58,505 nt of DNA from an uncultured Lysobacterales bacterium (GCA_937924405.1 CALDVW010000052.1:1-58505), one strand, 5' to 3'; counted from the first letter of the stretch, positions 8,304 through 19,927 are shown. Program-made: numbers and translations. Notes: generated by a model not told the origin, from the letters alone.

Positions 8304-10220
8304 ATGGGAAAAATCATAGGTATCGACCTGGGAACGACCAACTCCTGCGTGGCAGTGATGGAAGGCGGTCAGCCCAAGGTTATTGAGAATGCCGAAGGTG
8401 ATCGCACCACACCATCGATTGTAGCCTTTACAAAAGATGACGAGGTGCTGGTCGGTCAGCCGGCGAAAAGGCAGGCAGTTACTAATCCGACGAACACGCT
8501 GTTCGCAATCAAGCGGTTGATTGGCCGCAAGTTCAGCGAAGACGTGGTTCAGAAGGATCAGGACCTGGTTCCTTACAAAATTGTCGCCGCAGAAAATGGC
8601 GATGCCTGGGTTGAAGCGGATGGCAAGAAAATGGCCCCTCCGGAAGTATCTGCCCGTGTACTGATGAAAATGAAAAAGACGGCGGAAGACTACCTGGGCG
8701 AAGAAGTGACCGAGGCTGTCGTAACCGTACCTGCCTATTTCAACGATTCGCAGCGCCAGGCAACCAAGGATGCTGGCAAGATCGCCGGACTGTCCGTTAA
8801 ACGCATTATCAACGAGCCTACTGCAGCTGCACTGGCCTACGGTATGGACAAGAAGGGCGGTGACAGCAAGATCGCCGTATATGACCTGGGTGGCGGAACG
8901 TTCGATATTTCCATTATTGAAATAGCCGATGTCGATGGGGAGCACCAGTTTGAAGTACTGGCCACCAATGGCGATACTTTTCTCGGCGGCGAGGACTTCG
9001 ACAAGCGCGTTATCGATTACCTGGTGGAGGAATTCAAGAAAGACCAGGGCTTTGACCTGCGCAATGACCCCCTGGCATTGCAGCGCCTCAAGGAAGCAGC
9101 AGAACGCGCCAAGATAGAGCTTTCATCATCACAGCAGACTGAGGTGAACCTGCCCTACATTACGGCGGACGCCAGTGGCCCGAAGCACATGAACGTAAAG
9201 CTGACCCGGGCCAAGCTCGAATCACTGGTGGATGACCTGGTTTCCAAGACCATCGGACCGTGCCGTACCGCGCTTGACGATGCCGGACTCAAAGTCAGTG
9301 ATATCAATGACGTGATCCTGGTCGGCGGACAGACCCGCATGCCCAAGGTGCAGCTGGCTGTAGCTGAATTTTTCAGCCGTGAGCCGCGCAAGGACGTGAA
9401 CCCGGATGAAGCGGTTGCCGTTGGCGCAGCTATCCAGGGCGGTGTGCTTGCCGGAGAGGTCAAAGATGTCCTGTTGCTCGATGTCACGCCGCTGTCTCTG
9501 GGTATCGAGACGCTCGGCGGGGTGATGACCAAGCTGATTGAAAAGAACACCACGATCCCGACCAAGGCTTCGCAGGTCTTTTCAACGGCGGAAGACAATC
9601 AGACTGCCGTGACAGTGCACGTGTTACAGGGTGAGCGAGACATGGCTTCTGCCAACAAATCGCTGGCCCGTTTCGATCTGGCGGGTATTGGCGCCGCACC
9701 ACGCGGCATGCCGCAGATCGAGGTGACCTTTGATATTGACGCCAATGGCATCATGCATGTCAGCGCGACGGACAAGGCCACCGGTAAGGAACAGAAGATC
9801 GAAATCAAGGCGGGCTCAGGCCTGTCGGACGACGAGATCGACCGCATGGTTCAGGATGCCGAGGCTCATGCCGAAGAGGATCGCAAGTTCCATGAGCTGG
9901 TGACGGCGCGGAACAGCGCAGACGCCATCGTGCATGCCACTCGTTCGAGTATCAAGGAGATGGGCGACAAGATCAGCGAAGACGAACGCAAGGCGATCGA
10001 AGACGCCATCGCAAATGTCGAAGAGGCCATGCAAGGCGACGACAAGGAAACCATTGAGCAGGCGGTAGAGAAGCTGTCTGAAGCGGGCCAGGTGATTTAT
10101 CAGAAAGCGGCGGAACAGGCGCAGGCGGAGCAGGAAGCCTCAGCCGAAGCCGGCGCAGCTGATGACGATGTAGTCGATGCCGAGTTCGAAGAAGTCGATG
10201 AAGACAAGAAGGAAGACTGA
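8304..10220 (+). CDS. dnaK: Chaperone DnaK (Hsp70)
   Basis: Full-length Hsp70 of 638 residues. The ATPase domain starts [19 protein letters not shown] and carries [11 protein letters not shown] and the [10 protein letters not shown]-type phosphate loop. The interdomain linker is [15 protein letters not shown], the peptide-binding domain follows, and the C-terminal lid ends in an acidic tail rich in Glu and Asp. The start has a GGAGAA site. It folds nascent and stress-denatured proteins with DnaJ and GrpE, and regulates sigma-32 in Proteobacteria. Confidence 0.99.
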   Translation: MGKIIGIDLGTTNSCVAVMEGGQPKVIENAEGDRTTPSIVAFTKDDEVLVGQPAKRQAVTNPTNTLFAIKRLIGRKFSEDVVQKDQDLVPYKIVAAENGDAWVEADGKKMAPPEVSARVLMKMKKTAEDYLGEEVTEAVVTVPAYFNDSQRQATKDAGKIAGLSVKRIINEPTAAALAYGMDKKGGDSKIAVYDLGGGTFDISIIEIADVDGEHQFEVLATNGDTFLGGEDFDKRVIDYLVEEFKKDQGFDLRNDPLALQRLKEAAERAKIELSSSQQTEVNLPYITADASGPKHMNVKLTRAKLESLVDDLVSKTIGPCRTALDDAGLKVSDINDVILVGGQTRMPKVQLAVAEFFSREPRKDVNPDEAVAVGAAIQGGVLAGEVKDVLLLDVTPLSLGIETLGGVMTKLIEKNTTIPTKASQVFSTAEDNQTAVTVHVLQGERDMASANKSLARFDLAGIGAAPRGMPQIEVTFDIDANGIMHVSATDKATGKEQKIEIKAGSGLSDDEIDRMVQDAEAHAEEDRKFHELVTARNSADAIVHATRSSIKEMGDKISEDERKAIEDAIANVEEAMQGDDKETIEQAVEKLSEAGQVIYQKAAEQAQAEQEASAEAGAADDDVVDAEFEEVDEDKKED

Positions 10221-10247
10221 CTCCGGTCCTGATCGGTGGCGTAAACT

Positions 10248-11378
10248 ATGGCTAAGCGGGACTACTACGAAATTCTCGGCGTCCAGAAGACCGCGAACGA
10301 CGATGAGCTGAAAAAGGCTTATCGTCGTCTCGCTATGAAACTTCATCCGGATCGCAATCCGGATGATGATTCCCTGGTCGAGAAGTTCAAGGAAGCCAAG
10401 GAAGCCTACGAAGTTTTGAAGGATCCGCAAAAACGCCAGGCATATGACCAGTTCGGTCACGCCGGCGTCGATGCTTCTGCCCGCGGACCGGGTGGGCCAG
10501 GTGGGTTCCATGGAGACGTCGGTGATATTTTCGGCGATATCTTCGGCGATATCTTCGGCGGTGGAGGCGGCCGTAGAAGGCAGGCCAGGCAGAGGGGGTC
10601 CGATTTACGCTATTCGCTGGACCTCGACCTGGAGGAAGCTGTCAGCGGCATGACCCGGGAAGTCAAAGTTCCCACACTGGGCCAGTGCAAGCCTTGCCAC
10701 GGCAGCGGGGCCATGGATGGAAAAAGGGAAACGTGCACGACTTGTGGCGGAGTTGGCCAGGTGCGGATGCAACAGGGGATTTTCTCTGTGCAACAAACCT
10801 GTCCGGCTTGCCAGGGTGCGGGTCAAAGCATCAGCAGTCCATGCCCCAGTTGTAACGGCCAGGGCAGAGTTCGCGAGACTCGCACCCTGTCGGTCAAAAT
10901 CCCGGCAGGTGTTGATAACGGGGACCGTATTCGTCTGGCGGGAGAAGGCGAAGCGGGTGCGAATGCGGCGCCGCCCGGAGATCTGTACGTCGAAGTCCGG
11001 GTACGACCACATCAGATTTTCGAGCGCGATACCGATGACCTTTACTGCGAAGTGCCGGTTCCATTCACTCTTGCCGCAATGGGCGGTGAATTGGAAATTC
11101 CAACCCTTAACGGGCAGGTCAAACTCAAGGTGCCAACGGAAACTCAAACCGGCCGGATGTTCCGATTGAAAGGCAAGGGCGTAAAGTCCGTTCGCAGTCA
11201 CCGTACTGGCGACCTGATGTGCCGGGTCGTGGTTGAAACGCCGGTCAAACTGACCCGCGAACAGAAAGACCTGCTGAAACAATTTGAAAAGACCTTCACC
11301 AAGGACAATGTCCACAACCCCCGCTCCCAGACCTGGCTGAAAGGTGTGCGGGAATTTTTCGATCGCATGACTTCCTGA
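10248..11378 (+). CDS. dnaJ: Chaperone DnaJ (Hsp40)
   Basis: 376 residues. The J domain carries the HPD motif (LHPDRNPDD). The Gly/Phe linker contains a threefold GDIF repeat encoded by 12-base units at 10521-10556. The zinc-finger domain has four CxxCxGxG motifs ([32 protein letters not shown]), followed by two substrate-binding beta domains. It stimulates DnaK ATPase and hands over unfolded substrates. It starts 27 bases after dnaK and is co-transcribed with it. Confidence 0.99.
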   Translation: MAKRDYYEILGVQKTANDDELKKAYRRLAMKLHPDRNPDDDSLVEKFKEAKEAYEVLKDPQKRQAYDQFGHAGVDASARGPGGPGGFHGDVGDIFGDIFGDIFGGGGGRRRQARQRGSDLRYSLDLDLEEAVSGMTREVKVPTLGQCKPCHGSGAMDGKRETCTTCGGVGQVRMQQGIFSVQQTCPACQGAGQSISSPCPSCNGQGRVRETRTLSVKIPAGVDNGDRIRLAGEGEAGANAAPPGDLYVEVRVRPHQIFERDTDDLYCEVPVPFTLAAMGGELEIPTLNGQVKLKVPTETQTGRMFRLKGKGVKSVRSHRTGDLMCRVVVETPVKLTREQKDLLKQFEKTFTKDNVHNPRSQTWLKGVREFFDRMTS

Positions 11379-11405
11379 CCATGCAAGCCGGGCCGGCATC
11401 CAACG

Positions 11406-12119
11406 ATGCTTAACGCCGCGATTCATGGAACTGGCCGGATGGCCGCTGCGATTGCTACGGCAGCTGATAGCGCGGTCGACATTTCCATCAGTGCCCTGGC
11501 CGGACCGCAGGCGCCCGCCTGGGAAACGGCAATCCCCTGGCACCGTTCTTTGAGCGATCTGACCGCACAGCCGGACTTGCTCATTGATTTCACCCTGCCC
11601 GGAGGAACCCGCACTGCAGCCGCCTGGAGCGCTGCCAAACGGGTCCCCTTGCTGAGCGGCGTTACCGGGCTTACTGATGAAATCCTCAGTGACCTGAGGG
11701 TCACCGCATCGCTCGTTCCGGTCCTCTGGTCACCCAACCTGAGTTTGGGTGTCAATTTACTGGCGGACCTGGCCGAGCGCGCGTCTGCTGTGCTGGACGC
11801 GCAGGTGCCCGTGTTGATCAAGGACGTACACCACCAGTGGAAAAAAGACGCGCCATCCGGAACGGCATTGATGCTTGGGGCCGGGATTGCCGGTCGGCGT
11901 GACGGGGATCACGAGCGGATTGAATACGAGTCAGTACGCGAAGGTGAAGTGATTGGGGAGCACACGGTGACTTTCAAAATGGGCGGTGAAGAATTCGACC
12001 TGGTGCATCGTGCACATGACCGTTCCATCTACGCACAGGGCGCGCTGAATGCGGGCGCCTGGCTGGCCGGACAGGCCCCGGGCCTGTACAGCGCCGCTGA
12101 CTGGTTGCGCTCACGCTGA
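11406..12119 (+). CDS. dapB: 4-hydroxy-tetrahydrodipicolinate reductase DapB
   Basis: Reduces 4-hydroxy-tetrahydrodipicolinate with NAD(P)H in lysine and diaminopimelate synthesis. At 237 residues it is shorter than E. coli DapB (273). The dinucleotide-binding motif is GTGRM (residues 8-12), the IDFTLPGGT segment is present, and the catalytic region reads VHHQWKKDAPSGTAL. The loss is spread through the N-terminal domain and the region after the catalytic loop. It begins 27 bases after dnaJ, so it may share heat-shock transcripts, and precedes carA as in Xanthomonas. Confidence 0.95.
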   Translation: MLNAAIHGTGRMAAAIATAADSAVDISISALAGPQAPAWETAIPWHRSLSDLTAQPDLLIDFTLPGGTRTAAAWSAAKRVPLLSGVTGLTDEILSDLRVTASLVPVLWSPNLSLGVNLLADLAERASAVLDAQVPVLIKDVHHQWKKDAPSGTALMLGAGIAGRRDGDHERIEYESVREGEVIGEHTVTFKMGGEEFDLVHRAHDRSIYAQGALNAGAWLAGQAPGLYSAADWLRSR

Positions 12120-12231
12120 CAAATCCACCGGAATGGTTAGACAAGAGCCTCGATGCTCCGTTAAAATCCTAGCGCTTAGAACACAACCGGAAGCATTTTG
12201 GCCGATGGTACAAGCAGATTGATTTTCTAAG

Positions 12232-12257
12232 CGGGAAAAGCCTTGTCGGCTTTCCCG
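12232..12257 (+). promoter_or_regulatory. Hairpin in the carA leader (possible attenuator)
   Basis: CGGGAAAAGCC, a TTGTC loop and GGCTTTCCCG form a stem with one bulged A, ending 12 bases before the carA ribosome-binding site GGAGTGAG. No clean U-run follows, so it is not a clear terminator. It could attenuate or modulate carAB, which is pyrimidine- and arginine-controlled in relatives. A weak -10 (TAAAAT, 12162-12167) lies upstream. Confidence 0.4.
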
Positions 12258-12281
12258 TTTCGCATATCTGGAGTGAGAAAT

Positions 12282-13442
12282 TTGACTGATCAGGCAGTGC
12301 TGGCATTAGCGGACGGCAGTGTTTTCGTCGGCCGCGGCATAGGGGCGGGCGGAGAAACGGTAGGCGAGGTCGTGTTCAACACGGCCATGACAGGTTACCA
12401 GGAAATCCTCACTGATCCATCCTACGCCCGTCAACTGGTTACCCTGACTTACCCCCATATCGGCAACACGGGTTGCAATCCTGAAGACGAGGAGTCGGTG
12501 GCGCCGATGGCGGCTGGCCTGATTGTGCGTGATTGCCCCCGATTCCACAGCAACTGGAGAGCAGTCGAAAGCCTCCCCCAATACCTGCTTAGGAACGGTA
12601 TTGTTGCCATATCCGATATAGATACCCGGCGTCTCACCCGGATCCTGAGGGAAAAAGGTGCGCAGGGGGGAGCCATTCTGTCCGGCAAGAACCCGAGTCA
12701 GGATGCGGCAATCGAACGGGCAAGATCGTTCCCCGGGATGAAGGGACTGGACCTTGCCCGGGAAGTCACCACTGGCCAGTCCTACGAATGGCGCGAAGGA
12801 AGTTGGGACCTTGATCGTTGTGAGTGGGGCGATACAAAATCTGAACGACATGTCGTGGCTTACGATTTCGGAATCAAACGAAATATTTTACGGATGCTTG
12901 CTGACCGCGGTTGCCGGATTACCGTCGTTCCTGCAACCACCCCGGCGGAACAAGCGCTGGCATTGAAACCTGATGGCATATTCCTTTCAAACGGGCCGGG
13001 AGATCCGGAGCCCTGCGACTACGCGATCGCGGCCATCCGTGAATTCATTGCCCGTCAGGTACCTCTGTTCGGAATTTGTCTCGGGCACCAGTTGCTCGGG
13101 CTGGCGGCTGGCGCCGGAACGGTCAAAATGAAGTTCGGGCATCACGGCGCCAATCACCCGGTCCAGGACCTGGTGAGCGGTCAGGTCATGATTACCAGCC
13201 AGAACCACGGTTTTGCCGTCGATGAAAAAAGCCTGCCCAAGCAGATAAAGGCTACTCATCGATCCCTGTTCGACAATTCACTCCAGGGTATCGAACTGAC
13301 TAACGTTCCCGCATTCGGTTTCCAGGGCCACCCTGAAGCCAGCCCGGGTCCGCACGATATTGCGGGTATTTTCGACCGCTTCATTCAAAGCATTGACGAA
13401 GGCCGCTCTGCCGGTAATGTCTTCGCTTTGCGCGAGGCCTGA
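12282..13442 (+). CDS. carA: Carbamoyl-phosphate synthase small (glutaminase) subunit
   Basis: Releases ammonia from glutamine for CarB in arginine and pyrimidine synthesis. The likely start is TTG at 12282, eight bases after a GGAG site; it gives [17 protein letters not shown], the usual N terminus, and 386 residues (E. coli 382). The frame is open to 12243. The class-I glutamine amidotransferase domain is in the second half, with the nucleophile in [13 protein letters not shown] and the His-Glu pair in [12 protein letters not shown]. carB follows 5 bases later. Confidence 0.97.
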   Translation: MTDQAVLALADGSVFVGRGIGAGGETVGEVVFNTAMTGYQEILTDPSYARQLVTLTYPHIGNTGCNPEDEESVAPMAAGLIVRDCPRFHSNWRAVESLPQYLLRNGIVAISDIDTRRLTRILREKGAQGGAILSGKNPSQDAAIERARSFPGMKGLDLAREVTTGQSYEWREGSWDLDRCEWGDTKSERHVVAYDFGIKRNILRMLADRGCRITVVPATTPAEQALALKPDGIFLSNGPGDPEPCDYAIAAIREFIARQVPLFGICLGHQLLGLAAGAGTVKMKFGHHGANHPVQDLVSGQVMITSQNHGFAVDEKSLPKQIKATHRSLFDNSLQGIELTNVPAFGFQGHPEASPGPHDIAGIFDRFIQSIDEGRSAGNVFALREA

Positions 13443-13447
13443 AGCGC

Positions 13448-16400
13448 ATGCCGAAACGAACAGATATCAAAAGTATCCTGATTATCGGCGCAGGGCCGAT
13501 CGTCATCGGACAGGCTTGTGAGTTCGATTACTCCGGTGCCCAGGCCTGCAAGGCCTTGCGTGAAGAAGGCTACCGGGTCGTATTGGTCAATTCCAACCCG
13601 GCCACCATCATGACGGATCCGGAAACTGCCGATGCGGTGTACATCGAGCCGATTGAGTGGCGGATCGTCGAACAGATCATTGCCAGCGAGCGCCCGGATG
13701 TTCTTCTGCCCACCATGGGCGGGCAGACGGCATTGAATTGCGCATTGGATCTTGCCCGGGAAGGCGTTCTGCAGAAGTACGGCGTTGAGATGATCGGCGC
13801 TTCCCGTGAGGCCATCGACATGGCGGAAGATCGTGAACAGTTCCGCAATGCAATGCTGGATATTGGCCTCGAGGTTCCGGGTGCCGCGATTGCTCACAGC
13901 ATGGAAGAAGCCTTACAGCAACAGGCGGCCATTGGATTTCCAACAATCATCCGGCCATCATTTACGATGGGAGGTTCGGGTGGCGGCATAGCCTATAACC
14001 GGGAAGAATTCGAGGCAATCGTCAGTCGCGGACTTGAACTGTCGCCAACCACCGAAGTTTTGCTCGAGGAGTCGGTGCTGGGCTGGAAAGAGTTTGAAAT
14101 GGAGGTGGTGCGGGATCACCAGGACAACTGCATCATCGTTTGTTCGATCGAGAATTTTGACCCGATGGGCATTCATACCGGCGACTCCATAACAGTGGCG
14201 CCGGCCCAGACACTGACCGACAAGGAATACCAAAGGTTGCGTGACGCATCTATTACCGTATTGCGCAAAATCGGAGTGGACACGGGCGGGTCCAACGTAC
14301 AGTTCGGGATCAACCCGGAAGATGGCCGGGTCGTGATCATCGAGATGAATCCCCGGGTATCGCGCTCGTCGGCGCTGGCGTCGAAGGCAACCGGCTTTCC
14401 GATAGCCAAAGTCGCTGCCAAGCTGGCGGTCGGATATACACTGGACGAGTTGCGCAATGAGATCACCGGAGGGGCAACTCCTGCGTCTTTTGAACCGGCC
14501 ATCGATTACGTGGTTACCAAGATTCCCAGGTTTGCCTTCGAGAAGTTTCCGGCGGCGGACGCCTCGTTGACGACACAGATGAAATCCGTTGGCGAGGCCA
14601 TGTCGATCGGGCGCACTTTCCAGGAGTCGCTGCAGAAAGCACTGAGAAGCCTGGAAACCGACCGTGACGGTCTTAATGAAATCCTTGAGGGCGACGAGCC
14701 CGAATCCCGGATGGCCAACTTGCGCCGGGAATTGCGCGAAGCGGGCGCTGAACGCATCCTGTATGTGGCCGAAGCTTTCAGGGAGGGGCTGGGTTTCGAT
14801 GACATTCAGGAATTGACCGGCATCGATCCCTGGTTTCTGGACCAGATCCATGAAATTGTCGCCAGCGAAGACGCCATCAGGGGTTGCGCGCTGGAGTCTC
14901 TGCAAAAAGAGCAGCTTTTTCAGCTGAAAAGAAAGGGTTTTGCAGACAGCCGCATTGCCAGCTTGCTGGGTGTATCAGAACCCCGGGTACGCCGGTATCG
15001 ACATGAACTGGACATCCGGCCGGTATACAAGCGGGTAGATACCTGCGCTGCAGAATTCGCCACGTCAACTGCCTATATGTATTCGACTTATGAGGAAGAG
15101 TGCGAGGCAGAGCCTGGTGACCGGCAGAAGATCATGGTGCTGGGTGGTGGACCCAACCGTATCGGGCAGGGCATCGAGTTCGACTATTGCTGTGTACATG
15201 CTGCATTGGCCTTACGCGATGATGGATTCGAAACCATCATGGTCAATTGCAACCCTGAAACCGTTTCAACGGATTACGACACTTCCGACAGGCTGTATTT
15301 TGAGCCCCTGACGCTCGAAGATGTACTGGAAATAGTCAACAAGGAAAACCCGCTGGGCGTTATCGTTCAGTTTGGCGGGCAGACCCCCCTGAAACTGGCA
15401 CGGGACCTGGAAAACGAGGGTGTTCCCATTATCGGGACCACACCGGATTCCATCGATCTGGCGGAAGACCGCGAACGGTTCCAGCAACTGCTCGAGCGAC
15501 TTGGCCTCAGGCAACCCCCCAACCGGACGGCAATGAGTGCGGATGAAGCGGTCGGGCTGGCGGAAGAGATCGGATATCCAATCGTGGTTCGGCCCTCCTA
15601 TGTGCTGGGTGGCCGGGCAATGGATATTGTGCACGCCGAAGATGAACTGCAGCGTTACATGAGAGACGCTGTACAGGTTTCCAATGATTCCCCGGTGTTG
15701 CTGGACCGATTTCTTGATCACGCCAAGGAAGTGGACGTCGATGCGATATGTGACGGCGAAGATGTGCTGATCGGCGGCATCATGGAGCATATTGAGCAGG
15801 CCGGTGTGCACTCCGGCGACTCAGCATGCTCGCTACCGCCTTATTCCCTGTCGACAGAAATTCAGGATGAAATGCGGCGCCAGATGCGCCTGATGGCGCT
15901 TGAGCTGGGTGTAGTGGGGCTGATGAATACCCAGTTTGCACTGCGCGGAAATGACGTTTACGTACTCGAGGTGAATCCCCGGGCGTCGCGAACAGTGCCT
16001 TTCGTCTCGAAAGCAACCGGGCTTCCACTGGCCGGCATTGCTGCCAAGGTTATGGCAGGAAAAACTCTAAAAGAACAAAATGTTATGAGAGAAATAGTAC
16101 CTAATTTCTATTCTATTAAGGAAGCAATTTTTCCCTTTATCAAATTTCCGGGCGTCGATCCGATTCTCGGGCCTGAAATGCGATCCACTGGCGAAGTGAT
16201 GGGAATCGGGTGGAGTTTTGGCGGTGCACGTGCGAAATCAATGAAGGCAGCCAACTACGGCTTGCCGGAGACCGGCAAGGCTTTTTTGAGCGTTAGAGAT
16301 GCAGATAAACAGGTGTTGATTCCGATTGCGCGCGAACTTATCGGCCGTGGTTACCAACTGGTGGCCACCAGTGGAACTGCCGATTTCCTGAAGGAGAACC

Positions 16401-16672
16401 TGATCGCTTGCGAGTCCGTAAACAAGGTGATGGAAGGACGACCCCACATCGTGGACCTGATCAAGAATGATGAAATCAAGTTCATCGTCAATACCACCGA
16501 GGGCGCCCAGGCGATTTCCGATTCGTTCTCAATCCGGCGCGAAGCGTTGCAGCGCAAAGTAAGCTACACCACGACCATTGCGGGTGGGCGGGCAACTCTG
16601 CGGGCACTGGATCATGAGAATGACTACACCGTTCACAGCTTGCAGCAACTCCACAGGGGGCTGGAACTATGA
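13448..16672 (+). CDS. carB: Carbamoyl-phosphate synthase large subunit
   Basis: 1074-residue synthase with two homologous ATP-grasp halves. The first (1-400) carries [21 protein letters not shown] and makes carboxy phosphate. An oligomerisation domain follows, then the second ATP-grasp half (from about residue 560, [21 protein letters not shown]) for carbamate phosphorylation, and the C-terminal MGS-like allosteric domain (about 940-1074). The length is normal. Bases 16060-16145 are markedly AT-rich with rare codons compared with the rest of the gene, although the protein remains in frame and alignable (KFPGVDP follows). Its stop overlaps the greA start as ATGA. Confidence 0.98.
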   Translation: MPKRTDIKSILIIGAGPIVIGQACEFDYSGAQACKALREEGYRVVLVNSNPATIMTDPETADAVYIEPIEWRIVEQIIASERPDVLLPTMGGQTALNCALDLAREGVLQKYGVEMIGASREAIDMAEDREQFRNAMLDIGLEVPGAAIAHSMEEALQQQAAIGFPTIIRPSFTMGGSGGGIAYNREEFEAIVSRGLELSPTTEVLLEESVLGWKEFEMEVVRDHQDNCIIVCSIENFDPMGIHTGDSITVAPAQTLTDKEYQRLRDASITVLRKIGVDTGGSNVQFGINPEDGRVVIIEMNPRVSRSSALASKATGFPIAKVAAKLAVGYTLDELRNEITGGATPASFEPAIDYVVTKIPRFAFEKFPAADASLTTQMKSVGEAMSIGRTFQESLQKALRSLETDRDGLNEILEGDEPESRMANLRRELREAGAERILYVAEAFREGLGFDDIQELTGIDPWFLDQIHEIVASEDAIRGCALESLQKEQLFQLKRKGFADSRIASLLGVSEPRVRRYRHELDIRPVYKRVDTCAAEFATSTAYMYSTYEEECEAEPGDRQKIMVLGGGPNRIGQGIEFDYCCVHAALALRDDGFETIMVNCNPETVSTDYDTSDRLYFEPLTLEDVLEIVNKENPLGVIVQFGGQTPLKLARDLENEGVPIIGTTPDSIDLAEDRERFQQLLERLGLRQPPNRTAMSADEAVGLAEEIGYPIVVRPSYVLGGRAMDIVHAEDELQRYMRDAVQVSNDSPVLLDRFLDHAKEVDVDAICDGEDVLIGGIMEHIEQAGVHSGDSACSLPPYSLSTEIQDEMRRQMRLMALELGVVGLMNTQFALRGNDVYVLEVNPRASRTVPFVSKATGLPLAGIAAKVMAGKTLKEQNVMREIVPNFYSIKEAIFPFIKFPGVDPILGPEMRSTGEVMGIGWSFGGARAKSMKAANYGLPETGKAFLSVRDADKQVLIPIARELIGRGYQLVATSGTADFLKENLIACESVNKVMEGRPHIVDLIKNDEIKFIVNTTEGAQAISDSFSIRREALQRKVSYTTTIAGGRATLRALDHENDYTVHSLQQLHRGLEL

Positions 16673-17145
16673 CCAGACAGCCCATGACCAAGGCTGGTGC
16701 AGAGCGTCTCAGGGAAGAGCTCGCCAGGCTGAAAAAGGTTGACCGGCCGAAAATCATTGCGGCGATTGCCGAAGCGCGGGCCCATGGCGACCTCAAGGAA
16801 AATGCGGAATACCACGCTGCCAGAGAGCAACAGGGTTTCATCGAGGGCCGTATTCAGCATCTGGAATCAACGATATCCCACGCGCAGATCATAGATGTTA
16901 TCAAGTTGAACCCTGGTGTCAGGGTGGTTTTCGGCGCGACGGTAACGCTGTCGGACGAAGAGACCGCAGAGGAAACCGTTTACCAGATCGTGGGTGACGT
17001 GGAAGCGGACATCAAGCATAACCGGATTGCCGTGAGTTCGCCCATATCCAGAGCCCTGATCGGCCGTGAAGTGGGGGATGTCGTCGTGGTTCGTGCACCC
17101 GGCGGGGAGCGGGAATTCGAAATTATCGACGTCGAGTATAGGTGA
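16669..17145 (+). CDS. greA: Transcription elongation factor GreA
   Basis: 158 residues; stimulates RNA polymerase to cleave backtracked transcripts. The N-terminal coiled coil (residues 1-75) contains [13 protein letters not shown] and the tip acidic residues in [17 protein letters not shown]. The C-terminal FKBP-like domain ends in [16 protein letters not shown]. The start overlaps the carB stop (ATGA) and the stop overlaps the next start (GTGA), so it is translated from the same operon mRNA. Confidence 0.98.
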   Translation: MTRQPMTKAGAERLREELARLKKVDRPKIIAAIAEARAHGDLKENAEYHAAREQQGFIEGRIQHLESTISHAQIIDVIKLNPGVRVVFGATVTLSDEETAEETVYQIVGDVEADIKHNRIAVSSPISRALIGREVGDVVVVRAPGGEREFEIIDVEYR

Positions 17146-18149
17146 CCACCGCCCACGTCACTCTGTTGGTTGAAAATCTCCGGCGTCAGATCGAATCGAT
17201 TTCTAAGGGCTACCGGCTGAATTCCCTGGAAACGATTTTTTCCCGCGGCCGCCCTCTGAATATCACAGCGGTAACATCCCACCACCTGCGGTTTGCTTTA
17301 TTTGGAATTGAAGCCGACGGCACGCTCCCGATTGCGGCGTTGACCCATGTTGCAGATCGCAAGGCCAGGCCAAAGAACGAAGCTTTCTGGTTGCGCACGG
17401 ATCCGGTCACGATGTGGGCCGACATGTCCCGGGTTTTTATGACTCACTACGGATTTGCCGACCTCAACCCTTATGAGCGAAACGAAATTAAAAACTGTAT
17501 TCGAAACGTGTTGGAAGAAGAAGGGTTTCACCTGCAGGCAGACCACCCGGAGCGGTGGTGCATAGCGCTCAGTTCGCCCCTGAATTTTGATTTTACACCG
17601 CTGGATGATGCTCTGGGTATGGACGTCGCGGATGCATTACCTGACCATCCAGAGGCTCGTTTCTGGCGGCGGGTTCTCAACGAAATCCAGGTTGCCCTGC
17701 ACCATTGCCCCGTCAATGTCCGGCGCAGAAACAGCGGCCAGCAGGAGATCAACTCGGTCTGGTTCTGGGGTGGCGGTTTTATGCCGGAAGCGGCGCCTCA
17801 TGACCTGTTTGACACGGTCTACTCAAATAATCCGGTGACCCGCGGGCTGGCAATTATCAATGACTGCCGCCTGAAAATGCAGAATAAGGCAGGCCGGAAT
17901 TTATACGCCCGTGATGGCCGGTCAATTTTAATCGACTGGACACCCCAACTGCGCGGTGCGGAGGAAGAGTTGGCGGTGGTGGATGGCCTGGCCGGCCAGT
18001 TGGTCAGGCTGGCTGATGAGAAACAGCTGGTTCTTACGGTATTCGACGGAAGTGGGGAAGGGCGACGGTACGACAGCGGTTGCCGGCGCCGGTTTTGGCG
18101 GCGTAAAAAGCCTGTTTCCTTTAACCGGCTAGCATCCGCCGGGACATGA
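17142..18149 (+). CDS. rpfE: RpfE-like protein (regulator of pathogenicity factors E family)
   Basis: 335 residues, GTG start overlapping the greA stop. I recognise it chiefly by position: in Xanthomonas rpfE lies between greA and recJ. Visible features are an N-terminal helix ([13 protein letters not shown]), a segment [22 protein letters not shown], and the aromatic/glycine-rich [17 protein letters not shown] (about residues 203-219), which is the most conserved-looking part. Some databases call relatives phosphoglycerate-mutase-like. rpfE mutations in Xanthomonas mildly alter extracellular enzymes and polysaccharide, but no biochemical activity is known to me. None of the DSF-signalling genes rpfF, rpfC or rpfG are in this window. 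The stop overlaps recJ as ATGA. Confidence 0.75.
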   Translation: MTTAHVTLLVENLRRQIESISKGYRLNSLETIFSRGRPLNITAVTSHHLRFALFGIEADGTLPIAALTHVADRKARPKNEAFWLRTDPVTMWADMSRVFMTHYGFADLNPYERNEIKNCIRNVLEEEGFHLQADHPERWCIALSSPLNFDFTPLDDALGMDVADALPDHPEARFWRRVLNEIQVALHHCPVNVRRRNSGQQEINSVWFWGGGFMPEAAPHDLFDTVYSNNPVTRGLAIINDCRLKMQNKAGRNLYARDGRSILIDWTPQLRGAEEELAVVDGLAGQLVRLADEKQLVLTVFDGSGEGRRYDSGCRRRFWRRKKPVSFNRLASAGT

Positions 18150-19927
18150 TAGCGCCGCGCACCATCAGGCAAAGAGAAATCTCCCTGGCAGATCACGACC
18201 TGACCGACGACGTCGACCCGATTATTCTCAGGGTATTGCTGGCGCGGGGAATCTCGTCTCAAAACGAGCTGTCCCTTGGTCTGCAAAACATGCTTTTGCC
18301 GGATTCCCTCGGCGGCGTTGAGGCGGCGGCAACCCTGCTGGCCGAGGCGGTTGCGCAGGACCGGCAAATTCTTATTGTCGGAGATTTCGATGCCGATGGA
18401 GCCACGGGAACTGCGCTGGGCGTTCTTTCGCTCAGGGCCATGGGGTGCCAGCGCGTGGATTTCCGTGTGCCCAATCGTTTCGAGTTCGGTTATGGGCTTA
18501 CCGTGCCGCTGGTCGATACCCTGGCTGATAATCCACCGGATTTACTGGTAACCGTCGATTCAGGTATCAGTTGTGTCGATGGCGTTGCCAGGGCCAGGGA
18601 GCTTGGTAGCCAGGTGATTGTCACGGACCATCACCTGCCGGGCGATGTGTTGCCCCGCGCGGATGCCATCGTGAATCCCAATTGCGAGGGTGATGGCTTT
18701 CCCAGCAAGGCAATGGCAGGCGTCGGCGTCATGTTTTACCTGCTCAGCGTTACCCGGCGAGTGCTGAGAGACAGGGGCTGGTTTTCAAAATTCAGGCCAG
18801 AACCCAATTTGGCTGCTTTCCTTGACCTGGTGGCCCTGGGAACGGTGGCCGACCTGGTGCCGCTCGACCACAACAACCGTGTCCTGGTCCGTCAGGGCCT
18901 GGAGCGAATCCGCCGGGGTATAGCCCGGCCCGGGTTGATGGCCCTGTTGCGCCTGGGCAAGCGCGATTATCGCTTTGCCGGTGCGAGTGACCTCGGATTT
19001 GCGGTGGGACCCCGGCTCAACGCCGCCGGCCGGCTCGAAGATATGGGTACCGGAATCAGGTGCCTGCTATGCGACGACCCGGCCGAAGCGTCCAGGCTGG
19101 CGGCGCTGCTGGACGACCTGAATCGCCAACGCAAGGGTATGCAGGCGCAGATGCAACAGGAAGCCATCCATAAGGTGAACGGCATCATCGAGTCCCTGGA
19201 GCAATCCGGTTTGCCACCGGCGATTTGCCTGTTCGATGAAAGCTGGCATCAGGGCATCGTGGGGCTGGTGGCATCGCGGGTGAAAGACACCGTCCACCGC
19301 CCGGTGATCGCATTTGCGCCGGAGTCGGAAGGCGCCAGTCTCCTGAAAGGCTCGGCCCGTTCGGTCAGAGGCCTCCATATCCGGGATGTCCTCGCTTACA
19401 TGGACTCCCACAATCCGGGGCTGATGAAGGCTTTCGGCGGTCATGCGATGGCTGCCGGTCTAACACTGAACAGGGAAAATCTACCCGCTTTCCAGGCTGG
19501 CCTGGGTCAGGCGGTACAGGTGACGCTGGGAGGAGCGGAACTGGCAGTTGAAATCCTCACGGACGGGTCACTCGGAAGCGGAGATCTGAACCTGGATACG
19601 GCCCTCATGCTTGAAAATGCGGGGCCCTGGGGCCAGCATTTTCCTGAGCCCCTGTTCGACGGGGCCTTCGATGTGCTGGAGTCTCGCGTCGTGGGCGGCT
19701 CGCACCTGAAAATGATCGTACAGGACAGCAATGGCGGTGAGCCCCTTGACGCCATCGCATTCAACCGGCTGCCCGAGGATTTACCGAAGTCGGGCAGGGT
19801 CAGGTTGTTATACCGTTTGGGAATAAACCGATGGCGCGGTCAGGCGAGTTGCCAGTTGCTGGTGGAGAAAATCGTCACGGATCCGCCGGCTCCTAGTAAG
19901 GGAAGTCGCTCTCCTCCAGGCGTCTGA
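18146..19927 (+). CDS. recJ: Single-stranded-DNA exonuclease RecJ
   Basis: 5'-3' ssDNA exonuclease for mismatch and recombination repair, 593 residues. The DHH phosphoesterase motifs are clear: GDFDADGATGT, TVDSGISC, VTDHHLPG, and later SWHQGIVGLVASR. The DHHA1 motif GGHAMAAGLTL is followed by the OB-fold C-terminal domain. The ATG overlaps the rpfE stop. The 3' end overlaps convergent surE by 35 bases, marking the end of the conserved dapB-recJ block. Confidence 0.97.
   Translation: MIAPRTIRQREISLADHDLTDDVDPIILRVLLARGISSQNELSLGLQNMLLPDSLGGVEAAATLLAEAVAQDRQILIVGDFDADGATGTALGVLSLRAMGCQRVDFRVPNRFEFGYGLTVPLVDTLADNPPDLLVTVDSGISCVDGVARARELGSQVIVTDHHLPGDVLPRADAIVNPNCEGDGFPSKAMAGVGVMFYLLSVTRRVLRDRGWFSKFRPEPNLAAFLDLVALGTVADLVPLDHNNRVLVRQGLERIRRGIARPGLMALLRLGKRDYRFAGASDLGFAVGPRLNAAGRLEDMGTGIRCLLCDDPAEASRLAALLDDLNRQRKGMQAQMQQEAIHKVNGIIESLEQSGLPPAICLFDESWHQGIVGLVASRVKDTVHRPVIAFAPESEGASLLKGSARSVRGLHIRDVLAYMDSHNPGLMKAFGGHAMAAGLTLNRENLPAFQAGLGQAVQVTLGGAELAVEILTDGSLGSGDLNLDTALMLENAGPWGQHFPEPLFDGAFDVLESRVVGGSHLKMIVQDSNGGEPLDAIAFNRLPEDLPKSGRVRLLYRLGINRWRGQASCQLLVEKIVTDPPAPSKGSRSPPGV

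Noticed and set aside
10521-10556. Threefold 12-base tandem repeat in dnaJ
   Set aside because: It codes for the GDIF repeats of the Gly/Phe linker, common in gammaproteobacterial DnaJ (E. coli has the same pattern), so it is ordinary.
13958-14905. Long open frame antisense to carB
   Set aside because: Lies wholly inside a conserved gene, has no family features, and is explained by high-GC codon bias; similar antisense frames occur across recN, mfd and others.
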